This document shows, piece by piece, positions 12,501 to 25,706 of a DNA stretch of 64,000 bases (position 1 is its first letter; each line of letters begins with the position of its first letter). The notes under the pieces were generated by a model, which was not told where the DNA came from, ran no database searches, and saw only the letters and a list, made by a program, of their open reading frames with translations. The stretch spans positions 615,076 to 679,075 of the forward strand of contig JAJSPD010000025.1 in assembly GCA_021307315.1 (NCBI GenBank), given 5' to 3'. This DNA is from Bisporella sp. PMI_857 (Eukaryota; Ascomycota; Leotiomycetes; Helotiales; Helotiaceae). The position numbers and the translations under genes were made by a program.

Positions 12501-13665
12501 TATTTTCCTAAATTTAATACATTCAAATTGCAATAAAATTCTCAAGCCCTGAACGCTGTCTCAGTTCATAACGGCATAAGTTCATGATATTTGCAAACAT
12601 ATAACAAGTCTCAATTGTTCCGTAGGCCCCATCTGCCAATCCACCAAACTCGTAATCTGTGACAACTTCTCAATCAAAAATATTCTCCGACATCAGGCCA
12701 CCGAAAGATGTACAGAAAGTTGCCGGCCGAAGAAGGACGGCAAAAAGCAAAGCCCGCGGATGAGTCCATGAGGTCACTCGAGGCCCAAACATCTGGCATC
12801 GCAACGCCGAAGGATTTCCCAGACATTAGCTGGATGCAAAAAGAAAAGTCCGACGCACTTGAGATGTGAGAGGCTGCATCATCTCCTTGCAGCTCCTCAT
12901 GCGGGCCAGCGTCCCCAAGCGAGGAACCTCACTACACGATCCTGCACTGAGGGCCCATCTTCACCGCCATGGCGACAGAAGCCCGCTCCGGTTGCAGCAG
13001 CGCATGAACTAGCGGTTGAAAAGTGTAACCTATATCAGGTGTCAGCTGCCTATATCAGAAAAATAAAACAAAATAATAAAAGGCGGTGTTATAGAAAACT
13101 ATTTACAAAATGCGCAAATTTGCTTCTTTATTCAGAAGAATGAAAGAAAATGGTAACGAGAAATGGGGAGGCGTCGGACCAACCGGCTGGATTGGGACTC
13201 GATCTTCAGTTGGGAAGTGATGCACGACTCCAGTTTAACAGTATAATATAAGCCGCATTAAGGGTTGGCGAGGAGGGGCTGGGACGCATTGTCTCGGTTG
13301 GCTTCCCGACTTGTCAGTCTGCCAGGTATACGAAATGTCGAAATTGCAACTGTAGCTTGTACAAGTATTCGTATGCTCTGTGATAGGCAATAATGTCTCA
13401 CTGCTGTTTCTTAATTAATTAATTAAATTTAATTTTTTAAAGTTTTGTTTCTTTGTTTTTTTCCCCCCTAGAATGTGAGGCATATTAGTGGTGATAGCTT
13501 ACCGCATGTCGCTGCTGTTGCATCGCCGCGGCAAGGCATACGTACAGAATATATCTCCGAATAGAAATGATTTGAGGATAACTGTAAGAGCTATTGATGC
13601 ACCAGTACGCAGCATGCAGCTCAGGCAAAAAAAATCATATTGCAAGGAGGATGCTATATGACCAG

Positions 13666-13688
13666 TCAAAATCAAAATCAAAATCAAA
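13666..13688. repeat. (TCAAAA)n microsatellite
   Basis: About four copies of the hexamer TCAAAA inside the gene desert. Confidence 0.8.
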
Positions 13689-14104
13689 CCCAATAGCCGA
13701 CCGCCAGGACACCCACGCAAGTTCGTGGGTACTTTTGTCAAAGCTGTGAGGCCTCGACTCAGTGTGTTTTGGGTTGGCCAAATAATTACTTGTTTCGCCA
13801 GGCATTCCGGGAGAGATTTTATTATGGTCCTTGCATAAGAGGTACGTATACAAAGGGCATGTGAAAAGCCAAAGAAACCCCCCGCCAAAAAACAGCATGC
13901 GGCAAGTTCCGTGTTGTATTCGGAGGAAGAAGTACGACCACGTAAACCAGGAACAAGGTAGGAAACCGATGAACAAGATGATATCAACTTGTAGATTACT
14001 TCGCTCCGTACATCTGACGAGTTTGATCGTCAGTTGCATGGCATGGGAAATATACAAAACGCATTCGCAAGATGATACACAGTAGATATAAGGTACACCG
14101 TCAA

Positions 14105-14141
14105 ACAGACAGACAGACAGACATGCATACATGCATGCATG
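14105..14141. repeat. (ACAG)n tract followed by ATGCAT-rich sequence
   Basis: About four to five ACAG units pass directly into overlapping ATGCAT palindromes at 14122-14141. Confidence 0.8.
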
Positions 14142-14245
14142 GCAAGAAAATGATGCACGACTCGGCGATGTAAATAAGTTAACAAATAAGGCTCAAAAGC
14201 ACGGCGGGGGAATGACTCGCAAAGTGCTAAAATAATAAACAACTC

Positions 14246-14296
14246 TTTGTTGTTTTTGTTGCTGTTGTTGTTGTTGTGGTGGTGGTGGTGATGGTG
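14246..14296. repeat. (TTG)n/(TGG)n trinucleotide tract
   Basis: An imperfect TTG run changes into a GGT run. Any peptide from it would be simple repeat; no gene model supports translation. Confidence 0.8.
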
Positions 14297-16604
14297 AGAA
14301 TCAAGTTTCTACCAGAGTAGATGACTTTCTACTGGTAACCCGATCATTTTCATTTCCCACCACCAATTTGCCTTTCGGTATGGACCGAAAAGTCCAGCGT
14401 TTAAAGTTCAAAGTGATCATCCGGGCCGCAAGAAGGCAGTAAGGTTACTCACTTGCTCTACTGTACCTTGCACCCCACAGCCGAATACACGTGGTTTTAA
14501 CGTCAGCGCCTATATTAGCAGCGCTTGACAGGGTGCTTTCCAAACAAATTGAACAGCGGGCGAATCTGCAATCGATGTTCCCCAGATCCAGTATCATGTA
14601 CTACAGTAAGCCTACCTATATTAATATATTTCGTCTCCGCCGATACAGCTGTGTGGTGTGGAATTTAGGCGTGGCAATCATCTGCAACGCCACATCTCCC
14701 TGCCTCCTAATTTAATCTGGATGCGCCACAATGTTCTGCATTTGATATGGAACCAGCAATCAAATGTAGGCCAGTATTCAGAAGAAGAAATCGACTATTT
14801 ATGGCAAGATCGCAGTGACTGCTGCCCCTCTTCCATTGCTTAAGAGCAACGTATATGTGTCGGCCGCTGTGTATGAGACGATTTGAACAGATGACCGTAC
14901 ATGTAGCTTCGAACAGATGATGGCCGTCCTCGTAGTGGAAATGACTTATTGAATTCATCGGCCAGCCTTTCTTGAATAAGCAGCTAATAATCTTGGAGAG
15001 GTTGCGGGGAATAGTTACTTTAACTCCCAAGTAAAGCCACTTAGACTAGTTAGCTGCGTTCATCATCGAAATACGAGGCCAGTAGAATTAATTATTTATG
15101 TAAAACCCAATTTGGAGACATGAGTCTGACTTGCCCTTTCTGTATTGTTTTGTGTGGTCTCTAGAGTCAGAGTTGCTGTCCATATGGAAAGAATGAACAA
15201 GACTCTTCTTCAACCCAATGACCGGAGGCCTGATTAATGGTTCATTGACAATGTTGCATGATAAATGCGCGTGCTATGTATGGACATTCAAGCAGTAGCA
15301 ATAATAGTAGGATAGTCAACAAGTCCTGGCTGAGGAAATGCCTATTATTTTCTATTCGTGACTATGTCTAACTCTTATCGTTTTAAACTTTCTTCAGCAT
15401 ACAAAACCGAATAATGGGAGGGGGCACAGCAAAGTGTTCATGACCTGGGCATGATCTCCAGCCAAAGGCTTGAACTATGAGGGCATTGCGGGGAAACCCT
15501 GCTGATGCGCAAAAACGTGGCTGCTCAGACCACGAATAGGGGTTACAGTATCAACCTGTCCAGTCCCTTGACAAGTAGCTCTGTGTATCACATGTACTTT
15601 CAAGCTTCAATATAAACATGGTATGAGAAACTGACAATCGCAGTAGTGGAAGCGAATGATATCTCAGTGGACGACGAAAATGACCTGCACAGCAGAACTG
15701 TTTTTCAAATAATGCGGGGAACGCCACCGACATTTCTGAGCGGTGTGAATCAGTACTGATAACCATTTTATCCGTGCCGTGTACATGCCACAGAGCGGAT
15801 TCCACGCTGCAGGTTTGATTGTTCTGATATGGGTAGAAGACCGATGCTCCTCACCGCCTTGAAAGTGTCGAATGAAGAATGAAGAAAAGTTTTCTCATAG
15901 GAGAAGGTTTATCAGCATAGATCATTCTGGCATTTTTCGAACTTCCCTTGTTTTTCTGGTTTCCTGGTTTGGCCCTGTGCAGTCGAGGTCGGATGGATAA
16001 TCTAAACAGACAAGGACTCCCTTCCATAGATGCTAATCGATATGATATGAGTCGTAAAATTCAAATTATCTCTCGCCTTGAAGGAAACCCCAATTGCCTC
16101 CTTGAGATCTGATTCGAGCGCAACAACTGACGGGCACCCAGCGACCACACCATCATTCTGTAGCACGAATCGTGTCCATGTCATTTTTTATGCACAACAG
16201 TAAAAACAGGGCAGTTCATCTGCGAAGAAAAAACAAGATACGCAAGAACAAAGACGTATTACTGTAGTCATGGGGAGCAACATACGATCGACGCGGAGGC
16301 GTTCTGTATTGCTGCACACGAAGACGTGGCTCTAAAGGAATTAGGAGAGATCGCGGAAGAGCCTGCTGAGATGTATTTTGTTCGAGCGTACATGATGCAG
16401 CACGCCGTTGAGCGATGAAGATTTTTCGAAGGGGCAACATGCTCGTGCGTGCATGTTGCCAAGACCAGGACATGCAACTATTGTCGGGGGCAGTCAGGAA
16501 AAGGAAGGCTGATATGAAGTCTTTGCCCCATGTACAATGCTCTCTCAGGGCCATATCCACAGTATGTATGATAGGCAAGAGGCGGCGCTTTTCTTTGACT
16601 CGTG

Positions 16605-16699
16605 GCGAGAAAGGAGAGAGGGAGAGAGGGAGAAGGAGAAAAAGGAGAAAAAGGAGAAAATGGAGGAAAGGGAGAAAAAGGAGGAAAGGGAGAAAATAG
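16605..16699. repeat. purine-only (GA-rich) tract
   Basis: About 95 bases almost entirely of A and G on the plus strand, built from GGAGA and AAGGAGAAA units. Such tracts can form triplex or H-DNA. The Lys/Glu-rich frames crossing it are a product of composition. Confidence 0.8.
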
Positions 16700-19600
16700 A
16701 GTCAAGCAAAGATTATTCCAATGCGGTGTTACGCAAAACACCGATCCGTATACAATACCTTACAGGTCCAGGGCGGTGACCTTGGAGCACCCATGAAGCG
16801 TCGCAACAGTCCACGCGCACAGATTTTGGAAAGTCGAGATTGTATGATTGCGCACAAGATATCTCATCATGCTAAGGCTCCCACTGGTTGAGATTATTCA
16901 AATGTTGTAGAGTATCCATCTAGTAATAGTCTTGTAGTGGAAATGACTCTAAGGGCCTTACAAAGATGCATAAGATCGGGCTAGCTCCGAATTAGTAGAG
17001 GACGGCAGCGGGCTTAAATCTAACTCCTGCATACCAGATCTAAGTAGAGCTACTAGTTATAATTTCTCCATAGGACAAAGTATATACATGCCGGTATGTA
17101 GTGGCTGCGCACTATCAGGTAGTATGCCGGCCGCGTGAGCAAACTTTAGTGGAATCCATTGACTCCGAGCTTAAATTGATAATAGCGTTATGATCGATGA
17201 ACGCAAGACATACCGCGTGTTCCGTAAACTCTGATCAAACTTCAAGGCTAATTATGGCGTTATCCATTAGTTATTGGTGGATTCGGCATATCTGGAAACA
17301 TATTACTAAATTAAAATCTATCGAAACTATATCTGCTTACATACGATTCATGTACAATAGCTAGCACCGGCAATGAAAATAGCTTATGGGATCATCGCCA
17401 TGTCTTTGGATTTGTGTTACCATGGCGAAGTATACAATTGTAAAGGCAATGCATGCATGCGTTCTGAGTACTATAGAAAGCATCTCAAGTGGCTTCGGCC
17501 TTGCCTCCATCCTCTACGTTTTCTTCGATTGTCCCTTATGAATGTTGTCCAGCTGCCTCTTGGTACTGAAGGCACGGGGGCCATCCCTCATCTCCCCACA
17601 TCCATTGATTAACATGTCGGGGATTATACTCTAGCGGGGTCAACGCAGCTACCACTGCCGAGACACCACAACTTTAGTGTAAATCTCTTCATCCCTGTAT
17701 TCATCATAAAAAGCTAGATGTGATGGCGATTTTGGAAAGATATTACGAGCGTCGAGGAGACGCCGTGATACAAGTGCTTGTGTGATTGTCAAAGGGTTTT
17801 GTTGAGTGGCTCCATTCAGAATCTGACGGGTTTGGATCTCAGCTAAAGCTGATGATGTTGAACATCCCTGGCGTCAATACTTTGGCGACTAACCCTTGAT
17901 CGACGCGTTAAGCAGTCTTGACCCTGCCAAGCAAAGTTCATATCTGTAATCATGGAAATGTGACGGACATGTTTTTGGGTTGGAAATTGAAGAGTTTCAC
18001 ATACTATTGCTGCTCCATGGATTCCTTGGTGTATCTTGCCCGTGGCTATACCTTTTCTGGCGTTATATGCCGGAAGCAGATGACTATCACCCGTTTGGTT
18101 TGCACAACTAGGATTTGTGCAGCAAAAAGACCGGTATGCATATGCATGCATGAACCGTTGCAGAGTGACCAAGCCCTTACGCCATGGTTTACAAAACTTC
18201 GAATTCTCTCCTAAGTCAATCGATCATACTATGCCAAATGCTACTGTTCGAGATCTTGAAGATTTGTGTGTGAAACATTCGATTGAGCACAACACTCAGC
18301 CTATATTTAATTGCTATGATAGTGTGGATCTATAGACATTCCTAGAGTAAACTTTCATGCTATTCCAAGAAGCATCAATCCTTGTCATTCACAACATAAA
18401 CAGCAATTGGACTCTTCCTTGTGCTTGGTACATGTTTGGACCATAGCCCCAGACCGGCAGTGTTGCCATGACGGTCAAAGCGTCATGCTAGATGTCGCCA
18501 TGGTGGTGCCACTACCAGAGTCATTGATCGTATTAAAAGACAAACACGTAGATCAAGTTTATAACTTGAAAAGTGGCAGCCGCGTTCCGCGAAGTTTTGG
18601 GATATGGCAAGTGATCTTTGCAGCGGACGAATATTCATTGATTGAGTATGGTGTTGGTACAATAGTCCAGCGTTTCAGGATCGATACTTACCACAGTCGC
18701 TCTGCTTGACTCGGGAGGTTTGTAACTTTGCTCGGCATGACTTGCATGCAGGCTCATCAAACAGGAGGAAAGACTTTAAATTTGGCTACCGTGAAGCCTC
18801 GGTTTTCGACGCAAGCCACTGTCAGAACATTTGTGTAGAATTTAGGATGCTGCAGGCAGCTGAGCGTGATTGAATACGAGATATCAGTTGTAGGTTTGGA
18901 TTGTTCAGTTTGAAATTGGTTTGATCAATCTCTACTAACTCCCGTCACTTTCACAACACTGCAGTAGCTGACGAACACTTGGTCCGTGGTATCCACTAAT
19001 TGCAGACTGAGGTAGGCATTGGCCAATGACTTCTGTTCGCGATGCACACAACAGTAGCAAATGGCGCTCATTTGACAAGCCATACGCAAGGGCGATGGCA
19101 CACTTGACCATAACCATAAACATTCAAGGGTTTCACCGTCTTTTACAAATTAAAACCGAATGCAATACAACAAAAGGGCAAATCTAAACAGATTGGTTGA
19201 TATGCTACTGCTGAAAAGAATTCTACATACGCTTGAGGGGTTGACCACTAGGCTATGTTAAACTGGGGCAGAGAGAACATTTCGGTCTGATAATACATCT
19301 CAAGATAGAGCGAAAGAAGAAGATTCGCCAACCAAACAACACGAGACTTTTTGAATGTAGAAAAAAAACAGCCAATAAGCGAGCAAAACTAAGAATGCTG
19401 TTCCTGGTTTGAAGGATATCAGTTGGTTCGGATAACAAGCCAACAATAGTTAGTCAAGATAAGGAGTTCCACCATCACAAAGAGTTTCGGTTGTGTTTCG
19501 ATGTCGACTGCCTACTTCGACCAAGGGCCTCGATCACTTCCAAGCAGAGCTAGACAGAGAGGAAAATGGGCGATGTTAGCCAAGACACTCGTCCGTGCAA

Positions 19601-22600
19601 TGCTTCAGGAATAAAGACCACGTTTCTTTGCTCCGTAGCCGTCAATCTTCCGCTCTCCGCACTGACCTTTGTGTTGGGTTGACAGCGGCAGCTGTGGCAC
19701 CAAAAAGCGTACAGTTCAATAATAATTAATTATCCAGCCGTTCTTAGAAGCTCGTAAACGCAATTATCGATACACTGAAAGTCTAGCACGATCCTATGGT
19801 TTGACAGAGTTTCTTGTCCGCTTAAATAGTCGACCGCACCGTTTTGAGGAAGGCCCACGAAAATTTGTCAGTGATGGACCTACTGGTGGCGAAGCGAGCT
19901 GCAGGAACCCTTGGAAGCACAACAGCTCGCTAGGAGCTTTAAAGGAGTATTTTCTGCGTGAAGAGAGCTGCTGTGCGTGACGTGGAGCTTAGTTTGAAGA
20001 TAACACCATGTAGAGCAGTCTGTTCCTGTCACCATGCAGAAAAAGTGCTGTGATAAGGGGGTGGCCTAGACTATTGGTGCCGGCAACGTTCTGAAGACGG
20101 AAGACGCCCGTCTTCCGGTCTGATGACCTGCTGTGATCGGTGGTCATCGCCTGCACCCACGGAGTGATTTCCCTCAAAGTCGGGAAGTCGGCATATACTA
20201 CAAGACTAAGGAGGGGTCAACAAGGTAAGGCTTGTTGACGAGGCTTCTACCTAGTAGGGGAGTTTGATGTGGCGGAGAACCTTTGGTATGTTATCTAGGT
20301 ATAACGGCCAATTCTGAATTGTTCAAAGTCGGCTTTCGGATGCAAAGTAGAAGGAGGATTTGTTATGCTGTTGAGAGTTCTGGACGGCACAATCGATGAG
20401 GTCCTGTGCCGCATAATAGTGAGTTGCATAGTACTGGTATGAAAATAATATGCACTACTCCAAAAGTAGAGCAGGCAGGTAGGACTTACTGCGCCTAGTT
20501 GTTTCACAAGTCTCCCATCTAGATGGTGATTCGTGAAGCTAGAAGGCGGGGTTAAGGTTTGATGGATGTTTTGTCGTGGAACTCGGCCGTCTCGTTGGGT
20601 TGAGCTGGGGTTGTAGTTTGGCGAATCTTGACTCTAGGATATCAGGCTTGTTTCCGCGCCGCACCGCACACACTCGCCTTGGCACCGCCACATCGCTTAA
20701 TGCCTATTGTCTAACCGAAAATGCACCCTTTGTAAGCTTGCTCGATGGTGCCGATTGGTCAGAATATATACACATGGCTTTCTCGCAAATCAGCATGATT
20801 CATGACCACAGCCACATGCCAGCCTCTCTGATTGAAAGATTAATAACCAGGAAGATATGCTTCACCAAAACTTTGAGATGAATGCCCATCATCTTAAGCC
20901 AACGCTATGGTCAAGCATCTCGGTGATTATTATGAGACTTGGTTAATGAAACGGAAATCAATGTATTATTAGAAGCTTTATCTTCTGCTATGGGATCATA
21001 TCGAGACCTGAATGACGACTGCTATATTGGAGATAGCTTCAAGCCGCCCATGCGCCGATACAGCTGATTTTGTATCTAGTCCGTGCCGATAGTGGCGACC
21101 TAACATTATCGATGATCCATCAGATCTTTTGCGAAATACGGAAGTTCTCTGGTCATCCACCACCTCCTCAATACCCTTGAATCTTTCACGAGGACGGGTT
21201 TCTTATTTCTTGGTCGAAGTACAACTGACTAGGTGTTACAAGAGGCTCTTTACCATCTGAGCCTTCAACGGGAATATCGGCCGCGTTTCTACCACAGTGC
21301 AAGGTCGTCTTTAGGCTTGCAGTGAATCATCTGCAAATGGTTTGCCATATATTCTAATCAAATCACCCCATACACAGGGCAAGTCAGGATGTCTGTGTCT
21401 TTGTGCAAATGAATATCAACTGTAGGATTCGAGCATAATAACAACGAGGCTTAAGTGGCGGAGATGGTCCCTTAATCACCGATAAGAGCTAACCCATCAA
21501 CCCCTTTTCATCTAGCGAGGTCGCTGTTTGCTGTTTGGCCGTATATTCTAAGTAAAGACCTAACACTCTGAATTCGGTGAGTCTAGGGTTCAGCCACACA
21601 GTTGGTTGTCGGGATTGTCTACCTTTTCGTCCATTTAGCGTCGTGGCCACGCTTCTTGGTAACACGGAGTTTACGACGAGCAGTGAAATGGTAGCTGGCA
21701 CGAGAACGTGCCGTTGCGAGATCCGGAGCCAGCCCTCGCATCAGCCTAGTCTAGCCTATCCGAAGGACCCGGGTCAGTGTCATGCCACTGAAGCCCATGC
21801 AAATGAAGCCTATTTCTCAGGGCTGGCCATGCCGAGTCGTCAAAACAGGCCATTTCGAGGGTAGAGAGTCAGCGATAGTCCAGGGGGCCCAGGGGGTGCT
21901 GGACACATGTTCCTTGAGTCGGCAGGAAGGGGTAGTCTATTGTATACCCTAAACCCAGCTGGTGGTGTTTCTTTGGTGATGGAACCCGCCTTACCCCGCT
22001 GTGCTTGCTGACGGCAGGAGAGAAGAGAACGTATCCCGTAAATTACGGGTAGGCGAAGGATGCGAGTCTCTCAGTATCCTTCATTCGTCCCCAGCGGAAT
22101 GGTACGAAGTGATGTTCACTGTAATCCGCATATGTGATGTAACTCGTACAGTATATACCAGTACTGGATGTATCCAACGGCACAAGAAGTTTCTTCAGTG
22201 AAGCTGGTTTTCCAGGGTGTTGCTATTTGAATTGCTGATTTGTGATTGTATATGCCGGGCGCGCGCTCGTCTATCGATCCCGCAAACAGTCTAAACAATA
22301 TGGTAATATAGTTCACCGGAAGAGAGCCGAGCAAGCGAGCTAAGCTGATGGAGAGATGTTAGTCAAACAGGTCGTGGATCGAAGGTGCAACAATATCATC
22401 GTCATCGTCTTCTTCATCTTCATCATCACAGGAGGTTTTAATCCACTTCTTGCATCTCCTTCCTTTCTCTCGCAAGGCCCGCGAACTAGATTGATTCATG
22501 GCCATCGACTGACCGTCCCGGGAATTGCAAATGCAAATATTAAATGCAAAGTTACCTAAATTTACTTTTTCGACTTACTCGAGCGACAGGAATTGACTAA

Positions 22601-22732
22601 TTACTCGACGCTCATCGTCGTCGTCCTCCTCCGTACTATATTTTGCTGCCCGCCTGGCATTGTGGGGCTGTGTGTGCTAAGTCAGGACAGTGCAGTAAGT
22701 CCAGCGCTGTAGTACTGTATTTTATTGTATGC

Positions 22733-22810
22733 GACCCCTCCATCCCTCCCTCCCTTGCACTCTCTCTCTCTCAGTCCCCAGGCCCTAGTCCTGGCCCTGG
22801 CCCTGGCCCT
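22733..22810. repeat. CT tract and GGCCCT hexamer repeats in TF upstream region
   Basis: CCCTCC/TCTC repeats (22733-22772) are followed by about four GGCCCT copies (22781-22810). The block lies about 1.5 kb before the C2H2 factor start, at the left edge of a pyrimidine-rich promoter-like zone. Confidence 0.75.
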
Positions 22811-23229
22811 GAACCCCGGCTCTGGCTCTCCCTTTTACAGCGCTATACGGCCCCTATCCATGCCTACAGCCATCCCCATGGCCATATACCTTGCCTTGGG
22901 CGAAAAGCAGCCCCTGACCCACCACGGTCCCCTGGAAACTTTTCCTGCGCAACCCCGGGCAGCGCAATGCCATAGTTCTGCGCCAACCTTGCTTCGTGAA
23001 CGGCTAATGTCTTAGTATCTCGAGAGGTTAAGCTCTATCCAGTATAGCTTTTCTTCCTGCACCTCAGGTAGTTTGAGCTTTTTTACTGTATCGCGATAGC
23101 TAACCCAGGCCGGCTGTCAGACGTATCAACTACCACCTTGTTCCTGATTGACAAGTCGAAATTATGGAACTGTACTCCACTCAACCTAGGTAATATTTAC
23201 AAAAAAGACTCTCAGACACGGACTCCACC

Positions 23230-24308
23230 AACCCTCCGAAAATCCTCGAAAACCCTCACATATAGCGTCTCCTCACGAACTCTCTCTCTGTTCCTGGTCC
23301 GTCACTTCAACTTCAGAGAACGGCAGACAAACAAGCCAAGACCACTTCCCCATTCTTGTACCGTTGCCGTGTTGGCTCACTGTATAAACTGGCACTCAGT
23401 TCCTTCATCCTATTTGCATATAATTCGCACCTGCGACTTGTCTCGCCCTACCACACTAATCGTCCACATCAAAGCTCAATTACTGGTGTCATCGCTATTG
23501 GTCTTTACACATCAAAGCATTACTACGCAACTTCCGTAAGATCTACGCTGGTGCCTTCTTGCAGATACTAGACCGTACAAACTTCTTGTCGCCAGTCTTG
23601 CCAGCGTCGAAGATAATTGGTTCCGTGGACTGAGTTATATTCACTGGCAATATACTTCTCTGGACTATTCCGCCTTTGAGTACAGTTGATATAAGCATGC
23701 ACTTCGTTTCACAACTGTGAAAGCGACTACTTAATACAAACACCAGATTATCTGCGAAACACCTTGCTTTTCATATCTACCCTGTCAAGTCTCTTCACAA
23801 ATACACTGGACACTCCCGGCAAGCGTGTTTGTGCCTTTCCTACGCATCGCAAAAGGATACCGGAATTTGAAAATTTTGAACGGGTATGCTTGTGTCCAGC
23901 ATTTCTGTCCCATAAGCCGTCCATTACCCTGTACTGATTGGTCTAGTCGCAACTCAACTTCTGTGAGGTTGAACCTTCCAGCACATAGCCAGCTAGTCTT
24001 CAGAAAGTATCTATCGCCGCCCTCGGTACTCCTGAATATCGTTGTCCTAGTGGCTAAATTGTCCCTGCGCTGGACGCTATCTTTTCACGTTGCACTTGCG
24101 TACAATTTCACCCCAAACTAGTCAGAGGTTCTAATTACCAAGCACGGGAACTAAATAGGAGAGGTCTTCACAACATTCTTGGGAAGGAAAACGATCAACA
24201 CCTAATAAATCATAATCTATCAACAAGTCCATCTCGCGTGGTTGGGATCCATCTTGGTGGACCATCATACGGTTGGACCTGAGAGAAAGTTTACGAGAAG
24301 ACTACAGA
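23230..24308 (+). promoter_or_regulatory. probable promoter and long leader of the C2H2 factor, with upstream ATGs
   Basis: CT-rich sequence near 23230-23320 looks like a fungal transcription start region. If transcription begins there the leader is about 1 kb and carries several upstream ATGs with short frames (for example at 23356 and 23825). Long leaders with upstream ORFs are known for fungal developmental regulators; the use here is inference. Confidence 0.4.
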
Positions 24309-25706
24309 ATGGACGTTATGGAACTCGTAGAGAACGAGCCAAACTCGAGGCCATTTCAATGTGATTGGCAAACGTGCAATAAGGTAAGTAAACAGCTATA
24401 AATTTCAACAGAAAACAGCGAGCGCTGACCTATACACAAGAGCTTCAATCGAAAGTCTGACCTTCAGAGACATTACCGGATCCATACAAATGAGCGCCCG
24501 TACTCATGTATGACTCCTGGGTGCGGAAAGAGCTTCATTCAGAGAAGTGCTCTTACTGTTCATATCCGGACCCACACAGGCGAGAAACCGCACCAGTGCC
24601 TCCATATTGGCTGTGGCAAAAGGTTTTCTGATGTAAGGAAGCTAGTTTTTAGGTTACCACACCAAGAAAACTACTCTTACTAACTTAAGATGTAGTCATC
24701 GAGTCTTGCACGCCATCGCCGGATTCATACAGGAAAACGGCCATATAAATGTGCTCACGAAGGCTGTCTGAAGAGGTGAGTAGTGCATAGGATCTAATAT
24801 AATAATTGGCTAATATGGCTTAGCTTTTGCCGGAAGACTACCATGGTTAAACACCAACGTCGGTCCCACCAACGAGGCCTTCACTCGTCAGAGCTCGATG
24901 ACGGTGAAACCTCGGAATCAGATAACGGAGACTCACCGTCAACCCCACAGCACTCGAGCCAAATACAATGGCCACAGAACACGACCATAACGTCACACTC
25001 AGCGATTCAGTCAAACCATCAATTGCAGAGAGCTCATTCATTCGCTGACTTCGGACAACATGATGGTTTTCCAGTTCAACCAAACTATGTTCACCGGCAT
25101 AGTGTTTCTGGTAATGGGAGCTTTCACCCCTCTATCCCAGAGCACGGGCAACCACAATTGATAAATCGAGCCCCTAGCCTCCCTGCTCACTCTTCGTACT
25201 ATGTAACTGAGCATAACAATCCAGGAGTAGCAACTCTCAACACGAACCCTCCTCCTCTGCAAACCTACCACATGCCTCGCCATCAGCCTTCGCAGGAAAT
25301 GCTTCTCAGCAGCCCAAGCAGCTACTCTTCAGCCTCGAGAGCGAGTCCACTTCCTCAGGAGACTTACTATACTCACCAAGGACCACAAGCTGCAACTTAT
25401 GCCCTGCACAATGCATCTCCTATTGACCAACAACCGATGATTCAATATCAGCAGCAACTAAATCAACAACAACCACAGCCCCCACAACCGCCGCAGGTTG
25501 CTCATGTTCAAGAACAATACCATCAACAAGCTCCACAGAACGGGCAATGGTACGAGGGTGTAGCCTATCAACCACCAGTTGAGGTCATCAGTCACATCTC
25601 ACCTTATCATCCTAGTCAAGTCGTTTTCCACGATCCATGGCAAAAGATTGAGACATTTGACGACCCATCCCTCCAATTACCCAGTGCTCGCATTGAGAAC
25701 ATGTAG
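24309..25706 (+). CDS. C2H2 zinc-finger transcription factor, four fingers
   Basis: Exons 24309-24383, 24441-24632, 24696-24775 and 24824-25706 give 409 residues. Four tandem C2H2 fingers of the C-x4-C-x12-H-x3/4-H type occupy residues 18 to about 125 with TGEKP-like linkers: [76 protein letters not shown]. Each of the three introns falls within or between fingers. The C-terminal 280 residues are Ser, Gln, Pro and His rich ([12 protein letters not shown] near 25450-25500), as in activation regions. The fingers are close to a conserved Pezizomycotina factor; developmental regulators such as Neurospora SAH-1 or Botrytis LTF2 are candidates to compare, but I cannot confirm orthology. The gene stands alone with the 15-kb desert upstream and 1.8 kb of empty DNA downstream. 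Confidence 0.9.

Larger units (their letters stand above)
9524..24308. other. gene desert of about 14.8 kb
   Basis: No frame in this stretch joins into a protein with recognisable domains or convincing splice structure; the longest open frames are below 170 codons, mutually overlapping and of random composition. Base composition looks ordinary, unlike the RIP-like DNA at the right end of the window, so it does not look like dead transposons. It contains several microsatellites (listed separately) and ends in a pyrimidine-rich promoter/leader (22700-23550) in front of the C2H2 factor. It may hold regulatory DNA, long non-coding transcripts or lineage-specific genes that I cannot see. Confidence 0.6.

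Noticed and set aside
13499..14132. Two overlapping minus-strand frames of 162 and 165 codons in the gene desert
   Set aside because: Different frames over the same bases, rich in Leu/Cys/Tyr without pattern, no start context or conserved motif.
16478..16796. Lys/Glu- and Pro/Phe-rich frames over the purine tract
   Set aside because: All derive from the low-complexity GA repeat read in different frames.
22643..23015. Pro/Leu-rich frames over the CT/GGCCCT repeats
   Set aside because: Composition-driven, two frames equally open; lies in a promoter-like region.
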